Positions 1-5,581 of a stretch of 8,804 bases of DNA are shown here, one piece after another. Where the stretch lies: assembly GCA_947623765.1 (NCBI GenBank), contig CANQIG010000066.1, forward strand, positions 1 through 8,804. Reading direction: 5' to 3'. How positions within the stretch are numbered: the first letter of the stretch is position 1; every line of letters starts with the position of its first letter. Source of the stretch: an uncultured Clostridia bacterium (GTDB taxonomy: Bacteria; Bacillota; Clostridia; Oscillospirales; Acutalibacteraceae). The notes under the pieces were generated by a model. It was not told the origin of the DNA and did not search any database. It saw only the letters and a list, made by a program, of their open reading frames with translations. The position numbers were made by a program, and so were the translations under genes.

Positions 1-176
1 TCGAGCTCATGCTGCATATTTTCCCAGATCGCGTACCCGTAGGGCTGGAAGATCATGCAGCCCTTGACGCTGGAATAATCCATCAGCTCCGCTTTTTTCA
101 CGATGTCGGTGTACCACCGGGAGAAATCCTCCTCCATGGAGGTGATGCCCTCCACCAGCTTCTTTTGATTCGCCAA
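1..176 (-). CDS. proS: Prolyl-tRNA synthetase, N-terminal part (runs off the left edge)
   Basis: Charges tRNA-Pro with proline in the cytoplasm. The reverse strand reads an open frame starting MANQKKLVEGITSMEEDF, followed by WYTDIVKKAELMDYSS and KGCMIFQPYGYAIWENMQHE. I recognise this as the start of the catalytic domain of the short (ProS3-like) prolyl-tRNA synthetases. Only about 58 codons lie in the window, so active-site motifs 1-3 are out of view. I chose TTG at 176-174 as start because AGGAAG lies 6 bases upstream and family proteins begin near this point. An in-frame ATG at 203-201 would add nine residues (MDIQERKIV) but has no proper ribosome binding site. A near-consensus promoter lies about 80 bases upstream. 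The gene is divergent from the phage cluster and has clearly lower G+C (about 52%), so it represents host chromosome. Confidence 0.92.
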   Translation of the reverse strand, partial: MANQKKLVEGITSMEEDFSRWYTDIVKKAELMDYSSVKGCMIFQPYGYAIWENMQHEL

Positions 177-208
177 AACTATCTTCCTTTCTTGTATATC
201 CATACCCT

Positions 209-242
209 GCGGCGTCGGAGAGAACGGTCCGGCGCCGCTTTT
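209..242 (+). terminator. Terminator-like hairpin in the proS leader, plus-strand polarity
   Basis: GCGGCG (209-214) pairs with CGCCGC (233-238), followed inward by a U-G wobble (215/232) and CGGA/TCCG (216-219/228-231) around an 8-base loop. On the plus strand the stem is followed by TTTTGTTT, which resembles a Rho-independent terminator that would stop transcription coming antisense through proS. On the minus strand the same segment sits in the proS 5' leader, has a C-A mismatch and no T tract, so there it would be only a leader stem-loop. No T-box motif was recognised. Which orientation matters is unknown. Confidence 0.4.
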
Positions 243-256
243 GTTTCGTGAGGTTA

Positions 257-285
257 ATTATAGCCGATTTTTCGGCGGATTGCAA
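257..285 (-). promoter_or_regulatory. Sigma-70/sigma-A promoter of proS
   Basis: On the minus strand TTGCAA (285-280) and TATAAT (262-257) are separated by exactly 17 bases, a near-consensus housekeeping promoter pointing at proS. Transcription would start near position 250, leaving a leader of about 74 bases. The spacer contains the short inverted repeat GCCGA-AAAA-TCGGC (minus strand), which could be a repressor site or chance. No equally good promoter is visible in the opposite direction for the phage genes. Confidence 0.8.
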
Positions 286-320
286 GAGGCCAGACGGCTT
301 TTGCATCGCGGAAAGCGTCC

Positions 321-380
321 GGACAGGTCGGGAAATGTCATGACGGGCGGGGACAAAGGGGGACAGGGGCGGACAGGACT
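321..380 (+). repeat. Phased GGACA direct repeats overlapping a G-quadruplex motif
   Basis: GGACA occurs at 351, 361 and 371, exactly one 10-base step apart, with a further copy at 321. The three phased copies are GGACAAAGGG, GGACAGGGGC and GGACAGGACT. The stretch 345-369 also fits the classical four-G-tract rule: GGG, GGGG, GGGGG and GGGG with loops of 1, 5 and 3 bases. The repeats lie upstream of the terminase genes, where an activator-dependent late promoter would be expected, and about 35-65 bases upstream of the proS -35 box. No function is established. Sites on one face of the helix are typical of cooperative protein binding. Confidence 0.5.
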
Positions 381-384
381 TCGC

Positions 385-410
385 TTTTTTGACGTTTCGG
401 CGTCAAAAAA
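385..410. repeat. 10-bp perfect inverted repeat flanked by T and A tracts
   Basis: TTTTTTGACG (385-394) and CGTCAAAAAA (401-410) are perfect inverted copies around TTTCGG. The T tract lies before the stem and the A tract after it on both strands, the opposite of an intrinsic terminator. A dyad operator or another protein-binding site is therefore more likely than a terminator. It sits about 90 bases ahead of the first phage gene. Confidence 0.55.
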
Positions 411-448
411 CGGGGCGGGCGCTTCCTTAGGGTGAAGGGATTTCCTTC

Positions 449-480
449 CGGGAGCGCGGAAACGCGGCTCCCGATCTTTT
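449..480 (+). terminator. Leader hairpin with GAAA tetraloop before the terminase genes
   Basis: CGGGAGC (449-455) and GCG (456-458) pair with CGC (463-465) and GCTCCCG (467-473) around a GAAA tetraloop, with one bulged G at 466. The ten-pair stem is followed by TCTTTT (475-480), making a moderate intrinsic terminator. It ends 19 bases before the small terminase start. It could limit read-through into the late operon (attenuation) or end a short upstream transcript. No open leader peptide with a good ribosome binding site was found ahead of it. Confidence 0.5.
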
Positions 481-498
481 GGAAAAGGGGGAGATGCG

Positions 499-813
499 TT
501 GGAGAAGACACCGGAAGAAGCGAAGCGGCAGACGGCCATCGAGGGGTTCCGGAAAATCGCGTTCGGCGACGTGCGGGACGCGGTGAAGCTGCTCTTTTAC
601 AAGAGCCCGACGGGCAGGCAGGTGCAGCACCTGGACCTGTTCTCCGTCGCGGAGATCCGCAAGGGGAAGGACGGCGCGCTGGAACTGAAATTCTTCGACC
701 GCATGGAGGCGCTGCGCGCGCTCGCGCAGCTCGAGGGCGAGGCCGACCACGCCGGGGCGCTGATGGCGGCCATCGACCGGGGCGCGAAGGCGCTTCGGGA
801 GGCGAAGTCTTGA
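499..813 (+). CDS. Phage terminase small subunit, short form without HTH
   Basis: Small subunits of phage terminases form a ring that selects DNA and stimulates the large subunit. This 104-residue protein has IEGFRKIAFGDVRDAVKLLF near residues 14-33 and KFFDRMEALRALAQLEG near residues 64-80. Both resemble the C-terminal oligomerisation half of PBSX XtmA-like small terminases, including the family DR-x-x-AL segment. The usual N-terminal HTH DNA-binding domain is missing: upstream the frame is open only back to a stop at 433-435 and holds no HTH-like sequence. Start TTG 499 is preceded by GGGGGAG five bases upstream. The stop overlaps the start of the large terminase gene by four bases (TTGA), supporting a functional pair. 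The assignment rests on context and the C-terminal pattern. Confidence 0.72.
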   Translation: MEKTPEEAKRQTAIEGFRKIAFGDVRDAVKLLFYKSPTGRQVQHLDLFSVAEIRKGKDGALELKFFDRMEALRALAQLEGEADHAGALMAAIDRGAKALREAKS

Positions 814-2045
814 GGACGTTCTCCGAAAAGCAGCTCACGGCGCTCTGCTGGTGGTGCGACGAGAGCCCCTACCGGGAGAGGACGGCGATCATCTGTGACG
901 GGGCGGTGCGCAGCGGCAAAACGGTTTGTACCGGGCTTTCGTTTTTCCTCTGGGCCATGGCGCGCTTTTCCGGCACGTCGTTCGCCGTCTGCGGCAGGAC
1001 GGTCCGCGCGGTGCGGCGGAACGTGCTGCCCGAGCTCCTGCCGATGCTCGCGGACCTCGGGTACGCGGTGAAGCTGACGCAGACCGAGAACCGGGTGGAG
1101 GTGAGCGGGAAGGGGGCGCGGAACCGGTTCTACCTCTTCGGAGGGAAGGACGAATCGAGCGCCGCGCTGATCCAGGGGATGACGCTCGGCGGCATCCTTT
1201 TTGACGAGGCGGCGCTGATGCCGCGCTCGTTCGTGGAGCAGGGGATCGCGCGGTGTTCGCTCCCCGGCGCGAAGCTCTGGTTCAACTGCAACCCGGAGCA
1301 TCCGCAGCACTGGTTCTACCGGGAGTGGATCCGAAAGGCGGAGCAGCGGGACGCGCTCTACCTGCACTTCACGATGGAGGACAACCCCGGGCTGACCGAG
1401 GCGGTGAAGAAGCGGTACCGGAGCCTCTTTTCGGGGACGTTCTACGAGCGCTTCATCGAGGGGAAATGGACCGTGCCGACTGGGCTGGTCTACCCCTTTA
1501 TGGAGGGGATGTTCTGCGACGTGCCCAGCGGCAGCTTTGAGCGGTACGCGGTGTCGATCGACTACGGGACGGTGAACGCGACCTCGATGGGGCTTTGGGG
1601 GCTGCGCTCCGGCGTGTGGTACCGGATCGGCGAGTACTACCACGACGGGCGGGCGACCGGCGAACGGCGGACCGACGCGGAGCATTTCGCGGGGTTCCTG
1701 CATCTCACCGAGGGCAGGCGGCCCGACCGCGTGACGGCGGACCCCTCGGCCGCGAGCTTCATCGCGCTGCTGCGGCAGAAAGGATACCCGGTCGTCCCGG
1801 CGAAGAACGACGTGCTCAACGGCATCCGCGAGACGGCCTCGGCGCTTTCGACCGGGCGGGTGAAGATCTGCCGGCGCTGCGCGGACGCGGTCCGGGAGTT
1901 CGGGCTATACCGGTGGTCCGACGACAGGCGGCGCGACGCGCCGGTCAAGGAGAACGACCACGCGATGGACGACATCCGGTATTTCGTCTCCACGCTGCTC
2001 CCCGGCAGCGCCGCGGCGGCGTTCGCCGTGCGGCGCGAAGGATGA
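810..2045 (+). CDS. Phage terminase large subunit (PBSX/XtmB-like ATPase-nuclease)
   Basis: This is the motor that translocates DNA into the procapsid and cuts it. The 411-residue length is normal for the family. The ATPase domain shows Walker A GAVRSGKT (31-38), Walker B ILFDEAA with D132 and E133, and a coupling motif WFNCNPEHP (157-165). The C-terminal RNase H-like nuclease shows acidic residues in VSIDYGT (D251), TADPSA (D311) and HAMDDIRYF (D387/D388), so both activities look intact. The same frame is open upstream to 432. I chose TTG 810 because it overlaps the small-subunit stop, has GGGAGG seven bases upstream, and gives a protein beginning at the usual point before the Walker A motif. 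It acts at the portal vertex encoded by the next gene. Confidence 0.95.
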   Translation: MRTFSEKQLTALCWWCDESPYRERTAIICDGAVRSGKTVCTGLSFFLWAMARFSGTSFAVCGRTVRAVRRNVLPELLPMLADLGYAVKLTQTENRVEVSGKGARNRFYLFGGKDESSAALIQGMTLGGILFDEAALMPRSFVEQGIARCSLPGAKLWFNCNPEHPQHWFYREWIRKAEQRDALYLHFTMEDNPGLTEAVKKRYRSLFSGTFYERFIEGKWTVPTGLVYPFMEGMFCDVPSGSFERYAVSIDYGTVNATSMGLWGLRSGVWYRIGEYYHDGRATGERRTDAEHFAGFLHLTEGRRPDRVTADPSAASFIALLRQKGYPVVPAKNDVLNGIRETASALSTGRVKICRRCADAVREFGLYRWSDDRRRDAPVKENDHAMDDIRYFVSTLLPGSAAAAFAVRREG

Positions 2046-2058
2046 AGGGAGAGACGCT

Positions 2059-3165
2059 TTGGGATTTTTTAGAAGGGAAAAGCAGGCGGCGCTCCCGGTG
2101 CAGACCGGGAGCGCGGTCCCGCCGGTCCTTACGGGGTGCGCCGCTGTGGGCGGCGGCGCGGGAGAACGCGCGCTATACCGGGCGCTGCGCGAACAGGTGC
2201 CGATCATCGACGCGGCGATCTTGAAGCTCGTGCGGCTGATCGGCGGGTTTCGCGTCGCGTGCCCGGAACGAAGGGCCGAGGACGCGCTCGCTGCATTCCT
2301 CAGGGAGGTGCCGGTGAACGGCATGAGCGGCGGCGTGGAGAGCTTCCTCGCCGCGTACTTTGACCAGCTTTTGACCTACGGCACGGCGGTGGGCGAGATC
2401 GTCGTGAACGGCGGGCGCGTCGCGGCGCTCTACAACGCGTCGCTCGACGACGTGGAGCTGCGCGCGGTCACGCCGCTCACCGTCGAGGTGCTGCGCGCGA
2501 CGGCGGAGGGGATGCGGCCCTGCCGCTATCCGGAGCTGATCCTCTGTTCCGCGCTGCACCCGGAGCCGGGCAGGACGGGCGGCGTGTCGATCCTTCGGGG
2601 GCTGCCGTTCGTCAGCGAGGTGCTGCTGAAGATCTACCGGACGATCGGCGTGAACTGGGAGCGGATGGGCAACGTGCGCTTTGCCGTGATCTGCAAAAAC
2701 GACGGGTACGGGAGCGCGGCCGACCGCGCGCAGTCTTTGGCGCGCGAGTGGAGCCGGGCGATGCGCCGCGACACGGTGAGCGATTTCGTCGCCGTGGGCG
2801 ACGTGAAGATCGAGGCGATCGGCGCGGGCGGCGAGCAGATGGAGAGCGACGTGCCGGTGCGCCAGATGCTCGAGCAGATCGTCGCGAAGCTCGGCGTGCC
2901 GCCGTTTTTGCTCGGGCTCTCGTGGTCCTCGACGGAGCGGATGTCGAGCCAGCAGGCCGACGTGCTGACGAGCGAGCTGATGGCGTACCGCCGCGTGCTC
3001 GAGCCGGTGATCCTGAAAATCTGCCGGACGTGGCTCGGGCTCGCCGGGTTTTCGCCGGAGGCCGAGGTCGTCTGGGACGAGATCACGATGCAGGACGAGG
3101 TGGACCACGCGAACGCCGAGTATCTCGCGGCGCGGACCGAGGCCCTCAGACAGAAAGGAGCGTGA
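2059..3165 (+). CDS. Phage portal protein
   Basis: The portal forms the ring at one capsid vertex through which DNA enters and leaves, and docks the terminase and head-tail connector. The 368-residue protein has features typical of the family: VPIIDAAILKLVRLIGGFRV near residue 48, the clip/wing segment containing YGTAVGEI, and the C-terminal LEQIVAKLGVPPFLLGLS followed by SSTERMSSQQADVL, where the stem and crown helices lie. It is somewhat shorter than many portals (400-500 residues). Start TTG 2059 follows AGGGAGAG five bases upstream and lies 13 bases after the terminase stop. An 11-bp perfect hairpin sits in its first codons. The gene order after the terminase strengthens the call. Confidence 0.92.
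   Translation: MGFFRREKQAALPVQTGSAVPPVLTGCAAVGGGAGERALYRALREQVPIIDAAILKLVRLIGGFRVACPERRAEDALAAFLREVPVNGMSGGVESFLAAYFDQLLTYGTAVGEIVVNGGRVAALYNASLDDVELRAVTPLTVEVLRATAEGMRPCRYPELILCSALHPEPGRTGGVSILRGLPFVSEVLLKIYRTIGVNWERMGNVRFAVICKNDGYGSAADRAQSLAREWSRAMRRDTVSDFVAVGDVKIEAIGAGGEQMESDVPVRQMLEQIVAKLGVPPFLLGLSWSSTERMSSQQADVLTSELMAYRRVLEPVILKICRTWLGLAGFSPEAEVVWDEITMQDEVDHANAEYLAARTEALRQKGA
2089..2114 (+). repeat. 11-bp perfect hairpin in the start of the portal gene
   Basis: GCGCTCCCGGT (2089-2099) and ACCGGGAGCGC (2104-2114) pair perfectly around a GCAG loop, within about codons 11-19 of the portal gene. No T tract follows, so it is not a terminator. A smaller 7-bp inverted repeat lies at 2138-2144/2153-2159. 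In RNA these could slow the ribosome or help set the low expression that a 12-copy portal needs. Chance pairing in G+C-rich DNA is the alternative. Confidence 0.45.
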
Positions 3166-3170
3166 CGGGA

Positions 3171-4124
3171 ATGGAAACGGAACGTTCGGGCGCGCCGACG
3201 AAGGCGCAGCTCGAGAAGATCAACGCGTTCGCGCGCAGGGAGATGAAGGCCGAGGAGGTCTATGTCTTCCGCGCGGCGCTCTGCGACAACGAGGTGGACC
3301 GGGACTTCGAGTGCTTTTCCAGAGACGCGCTGGAAAAGCTCGCGCCGCTCTTTGTGGGGAAGACGGGCATCCTCGACCACGAGCGGACGAGCCGAGGACA
3401 GGCCGCGCGCGTCTTTGCGGCGCGCGTGGAGGAGGACGGGACGAAGACGACGGCGCGCGGCGAGCCGTATGCGCGGCTGATCGCGGAGTGCTACGTCGCG
3501 CGGACGGCGGAGACCGCGCCGCTCATCGCGTCGATCGAGAGCGGCATCCGCAAGGAGGTCAGCGTCGGGTGCGCCGTGGCGAAGCGGACGTGCTCCGTCT
3601 GCGGGAAGGCGACGTGCGATCACGTGCGCGGCAGAAGGTACGGCGGCGAACTGTGCTTTCACATCCTCGACGAGCCGACGGACGCGTATGAGTTTTCGTT
3701 CGTCGCGGTCCCCGCGCAGCGCGCGGCGGGGGTCGTGAAGGGATTTTCGGGCGCGCGAAAGGAGGAGAACGGGTTGCAGCAGGACGTGATGAAACGGCTG
3801 GAGACCGGGACGGGCGGGCTGACGCTCTCCGAAGCGGAGGCGCGCGAGCTGCGCGGGGCGGTGAAGCGCCTTCGCGAGCGCGCCGAAGACGGCGACCGTT
3901 ACCGCGAGGCGCTTGCCGAGCGCATCCGGCGCGCGGGGGCCGTCGCGCAGCCGGAGCTCGGGCGCGAACTGCTCAGCGCCATCGTGAAGGGGCTTTCCGT
4001 CCGGGAGATGGAGGAGCTCGCGGAATCGTTCACGAAGGCGGCGGAACGGAAGATTCCGGTACAGCCGCAGCTGTTCACGGAGAAAAACGCGGAAACGCAG
4101 GCAGACCCCGCGTTTCGGATCTGA
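3171..4124 (+). CDS. Prohead protease fused to scaffold-like C-terminal domain
   Basis: This protein would cut scaffold and itself during capsid maturation. The N-terminal 195 residues match the HK97/T4-like prohead protease pattern: NEVDRDFECFS (40-50), GILDHER with candidate catalytic His70, RKEVSVGC with candidate nucleophile Ser131, and DAYEFSFVAVPAQ (171-183) as the closing strand. A Cys-rich insert (C141, C144, C149, H151) follows the Ser motif and could bind metal. From about residue 193 the sequence is charged and helical (LSEAEARELRGAVKRLRERA and later SVREMEELAESFTKAAER), as in scaffolding domains. No separate scaffold gene is present. Start ATG 3171 has AAAGGAG 10 bases upstream. 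An in-frame GTG at 3162 is possible but only one base from that site. The total is 317 residues. Confidence 0.85.
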   Translation: METERSGAPTKAQLEKINAFARREMKAEEVYVFRAALCDNEVDRDFECFSRDALEKLAPLFVGKTGILDHERTSRGQAARVFAARVEEDGTKTTARGEPYARLIAECYVARTAETAPLIASIESGIRKEVSVGCAVAKRTCSVCGKATCDHVRGRRYGGELCFHILDEPTDAYEFSFVAVPAQRAAGVVKGFSGARKEENGLQQDVMKRLETGTGGLTLSEAEARELRGAVKRLRERAEDGDRYREALAERIRRAGAVAQPELGRELLSAIVKGLSVREMEELAESFTKAAERKIPVQPQLFTEKNAETQADPAFRI

Positions 4125-4136
4125 GAGAAAGGATGG

Positions 4137-4490
4137 ATGAGTATGAACGTATCGTTTAACGGGCTTGGCGCGCTGAGCGCCACATTTGAGGCGGGCGAAG
4201 GCGCGAAGGCCGGGCTCCCGGTGAAGATCTCCGCCGACGGGACCGTCGCGGCGTGCGCCGCAGGGGACGTGCCGGTGGGCATCTGTGAGAAGGTGCGCGG
4301 CGGGTACGCCGCCGTGCAGGTGAAGGGGTATGCAACGGTGGCGTATACCGGCGCGCTCGCGCTCGGCGCGGCGGCGATCGCGGCGGACGGCGAGGGCAAG
4401 GTGAAGCCCGCCGAGGCCGAAGGAAAAGGCAGGGACGTTTTTGTGCTGGACATGGACGCTTCGGCGGGAACGGCCGGCATCCTGCTCTGA
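4137..4490 (+). CDS. Capsid decoration (cement) protein
   Basis: Small protein of 117 residues, placed directly before the major capsid gene, where phages encode head-decoration proteins that stabilise the expanded shell. It is rich in Gly, Ala and Val, has no charged helices, and shows a beta-strand pattern (GLPVKISADGTVAAC, PVGICEKVRGGYAAVQVKGY, AVAYTG-like turns, ending AGTAGILL) that resembles the DUF2190/lambda gpD-like cement proteins of Clostridia phages. AAAGG lies four bases before ATG 4137. A second ATG at 4143 (ten bases from the same site) would give MNVSF, so the true N terminus is uncertain by two residues. The fold call is by pattern and context. Confidence 0.75.
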   Translation: MSMNVSFNGLGALSATFEAGEGAKAGLPVKISADGTVAACAAGDVPVGICEKVRGGYAAVQVKGYATVAYTGALALGAAAIAADGEGKVKPAEAEGKGRDVFVLDMDASAGTAGILL

Positions 4491-4507
4491 GAAAAGGGGG
4501 ACTCGAG

Positions 4508-5512
4508 ATGGCATTTGAAAACATCACGCTGGAAAAGGGTATGTACCATGTGCCCGGCAAGAGCTTTACCGAGGTGCTCGAATCGCTGGACAGCTCCAAG
4601 GAATACGCGAACACGCCGCTCGCGGGGCTCGACGCGTACCAGCGACAGCTCAAGCGCTTCGGCATCCGTGTGAGCGGGCCGTCGTCCGACGCGGTGGAGA
4701 AGTTTTTCAGCTCCACGCAGAGCGCGGCGCTGTTCCCGGAGTATATCGCACGCGCGGTGCGCCAGGGGATGGAGCGGAAGAACCGCCTGCCCGACATGGT
4801 CGCGACGGTGACGAAGATCGACGGGCTCGACTACCGCACGATCTCCGCCGAGGACGCGAAGGAGGACCGGACGCTGCGCCCGGTGCTCGAGGGCACGAAG
4901 CTGCCGGAGACGAAGATCCGCACGAACGACGGGCTGGTGCGCCTGATGAAGCGCGGCAGGATGATCGTCAGCTCGTATGAGGCGCTGCGCTTCCAGAAGC
5001 TCGACCTGCTCACGGTGACGCTGCGACAGATCGGCGCGTACATCGCAGAGGCGCAGATGAAGGACGCGGTGGACGTGCTCCTGAACGGGGACGGCAGCCA
5101 CGAGGGGATCGCGGTAAAGCAGCTCTCCGCCGCGCCGACGTACGCGGATCTCGTGGAGCTCTATATCTCCCTTGCACCGTACACGATGAACACGGTCCTC
5201 GCGGGGACCGACGCGATGCAGGCGCTCCTGAAGCTCGACACGTTCCGCGACGGCGAGGCGGGCCTCGACTTCCACGGGACGGGCAAGCTCATCACGCCGC
5301 TCGGCGCGGCGCTCGTCCATGTGCCGGGGATGGACCCGAAGACCGTCATCGGGCTGGACCGAAACTGCGCGCTCGAGATGGTGCAGGCGGGCGACGTGCT
5401 GCTCGAGCAGGACAAGCTCATCGACCGGCAGCTCGAACGCGCGGCGGTCAGCACGGTCGCGGGGTTCGCGCAGATCTATGCCGGCGCGGCGAAGGGCCTG
5501 AAATACACCTGA
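4508..5512 (+). CDS. Major capsid protein (HK97-fold)
   Basis: The shell-forming protein of the head, 334 residues. Recognisable parts are an N-terminal arm ending in FFSSTQSAALFPEYIARAV (66-84), an extended loop region from ATVTKIDGLDYRTISAE, the spine-helix region LMKRGRMIVSSYEALRFQKL, the A-domain segment around LAPYTMNTVLAGTDAMQ, and the C-terminal PGMDPKTVIGLDRNCALEM plus LERAAVSTVAGFAQIYAGAA, typical of capsid proteins in this class. There is no long N-terminal delta (scaffold) domain, consistent with scaffolding being supplied by the protease fusion. Start ATG 4508 has a strong AAAAGGGGG seven bases upstream, fitting the high output needed. A strong hairpin follows the gene. Confidence 0.93.
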   Translation: MAFENITLEKGMYHVPGKSFTEVLESLDSSKEYANTPLAGLDAYQRQLKRFGIRVSGPSSDAVEKFFSSTQSAALFPEYIARAVRQGMERKNRLPDMVATVTKIDGLDYRTISAEDAKEDRTLRPVLEGTKLPETKIRTNDGLVRLMKRGRMIVSSYEALRFQKLDLLTVTLRQIGAYIAEAQMKDAVDVLLNGDGSHEGIAVKQLSAAPTYADLVELYISLAPYTMNTVLAGTDAMQALLKLDTFRDGEAGLDFHGTGKLITPLGAALVHVPGMDPKTVIGLDRNCALEMVQAGDVLLEQDKLIDRQLERAAVSTVAGFAQIYAGAAKGLKYT

Positions 5513-5533
5513 GGCCGAAAACGCCTTTGAGAA

Positions 5534-5563
5534 GGGCGGGGCGGCGCTTTGCCTGCCCCGCCC
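5534..5563 (+). other. Strong intergenic hairpin after the major capsid gene
   Basis: GGGCGGGGC (5534-5542) pairs perfectly with GCCCCGCCC (5555-5563). Inside, GGC (5543-5545) pairs with GCC (5551-5553) around loop GCTTT, with T5554 bulged, giving 12 pairs in total. There is no T tract (GGAAAGG follows), so this is not an intrinsic terminator. A likely role is protection of the capsid mRNA 3' end from exonucleases or partial polarity. It ends 18 bases before the next start and lies in the only sizeable gap (69 bases) of the head module. Confidence 0.65.
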
Positions 5564-5581
5564 GGAAAGGGGAGGATATGG

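Noticed and set aside
9..251. Plus-strand open frame opposite proS, and the minus-strand 7-306 frame in another register.
   Set aside because: The proS frame on the minus strand is clearly the coding one by sequence; these are shadows.
385..410. Intrinsic terminator at the T6-GACG palindrome.
   Set aside because: The T tract precedes and the A tract follows the stem on both strands, the wrong polarity for a terminator in either direction.
389..417. Possible sigma-A promoter for the phage operon with TTGACG as -35.
   Set aside because: At 17 bases the -10 position reads GGGGCG, nothing like TATAAT.
241..435. 64-codon plus-strand ORF in the control region.
   Set aside because: No ribosome binding site, low-complexity composition, and it crosses the repeats and palindrome; it looks non-coding.
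300..498. Search for an attachment site, CRISPR-like array or tRNA gene in the control region.
   Set aside because: The GGACA units are too short and closely spaced for CRISPR, no tRNA cloverleaf is visible, and no repeated core suitable as an attachment site can be identified without the other end of the element.
432..809. Upstream in-frame extension of the large terminase to GTG 432.
   Set aside because: It overlaps the small terminase fully, reads as Arg/Gly/Ala-rich shadow sequence, has no ribosome binding site, and would put 126 extra residues before a normal-length protein.
2634..4514. Long 626-codon open frame on the minus strand across portal, protease and decoration genes, plus similar long minus frames elsewhere (597-1703, 3899-5719, 5476-6729, 6579-7730).
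   Set aside because: They are antisense to recognisable phage genes, are rich in Arg, Pro and His as expected of shadow frames in G+C-rich coding DNA, and match no family I recognise.
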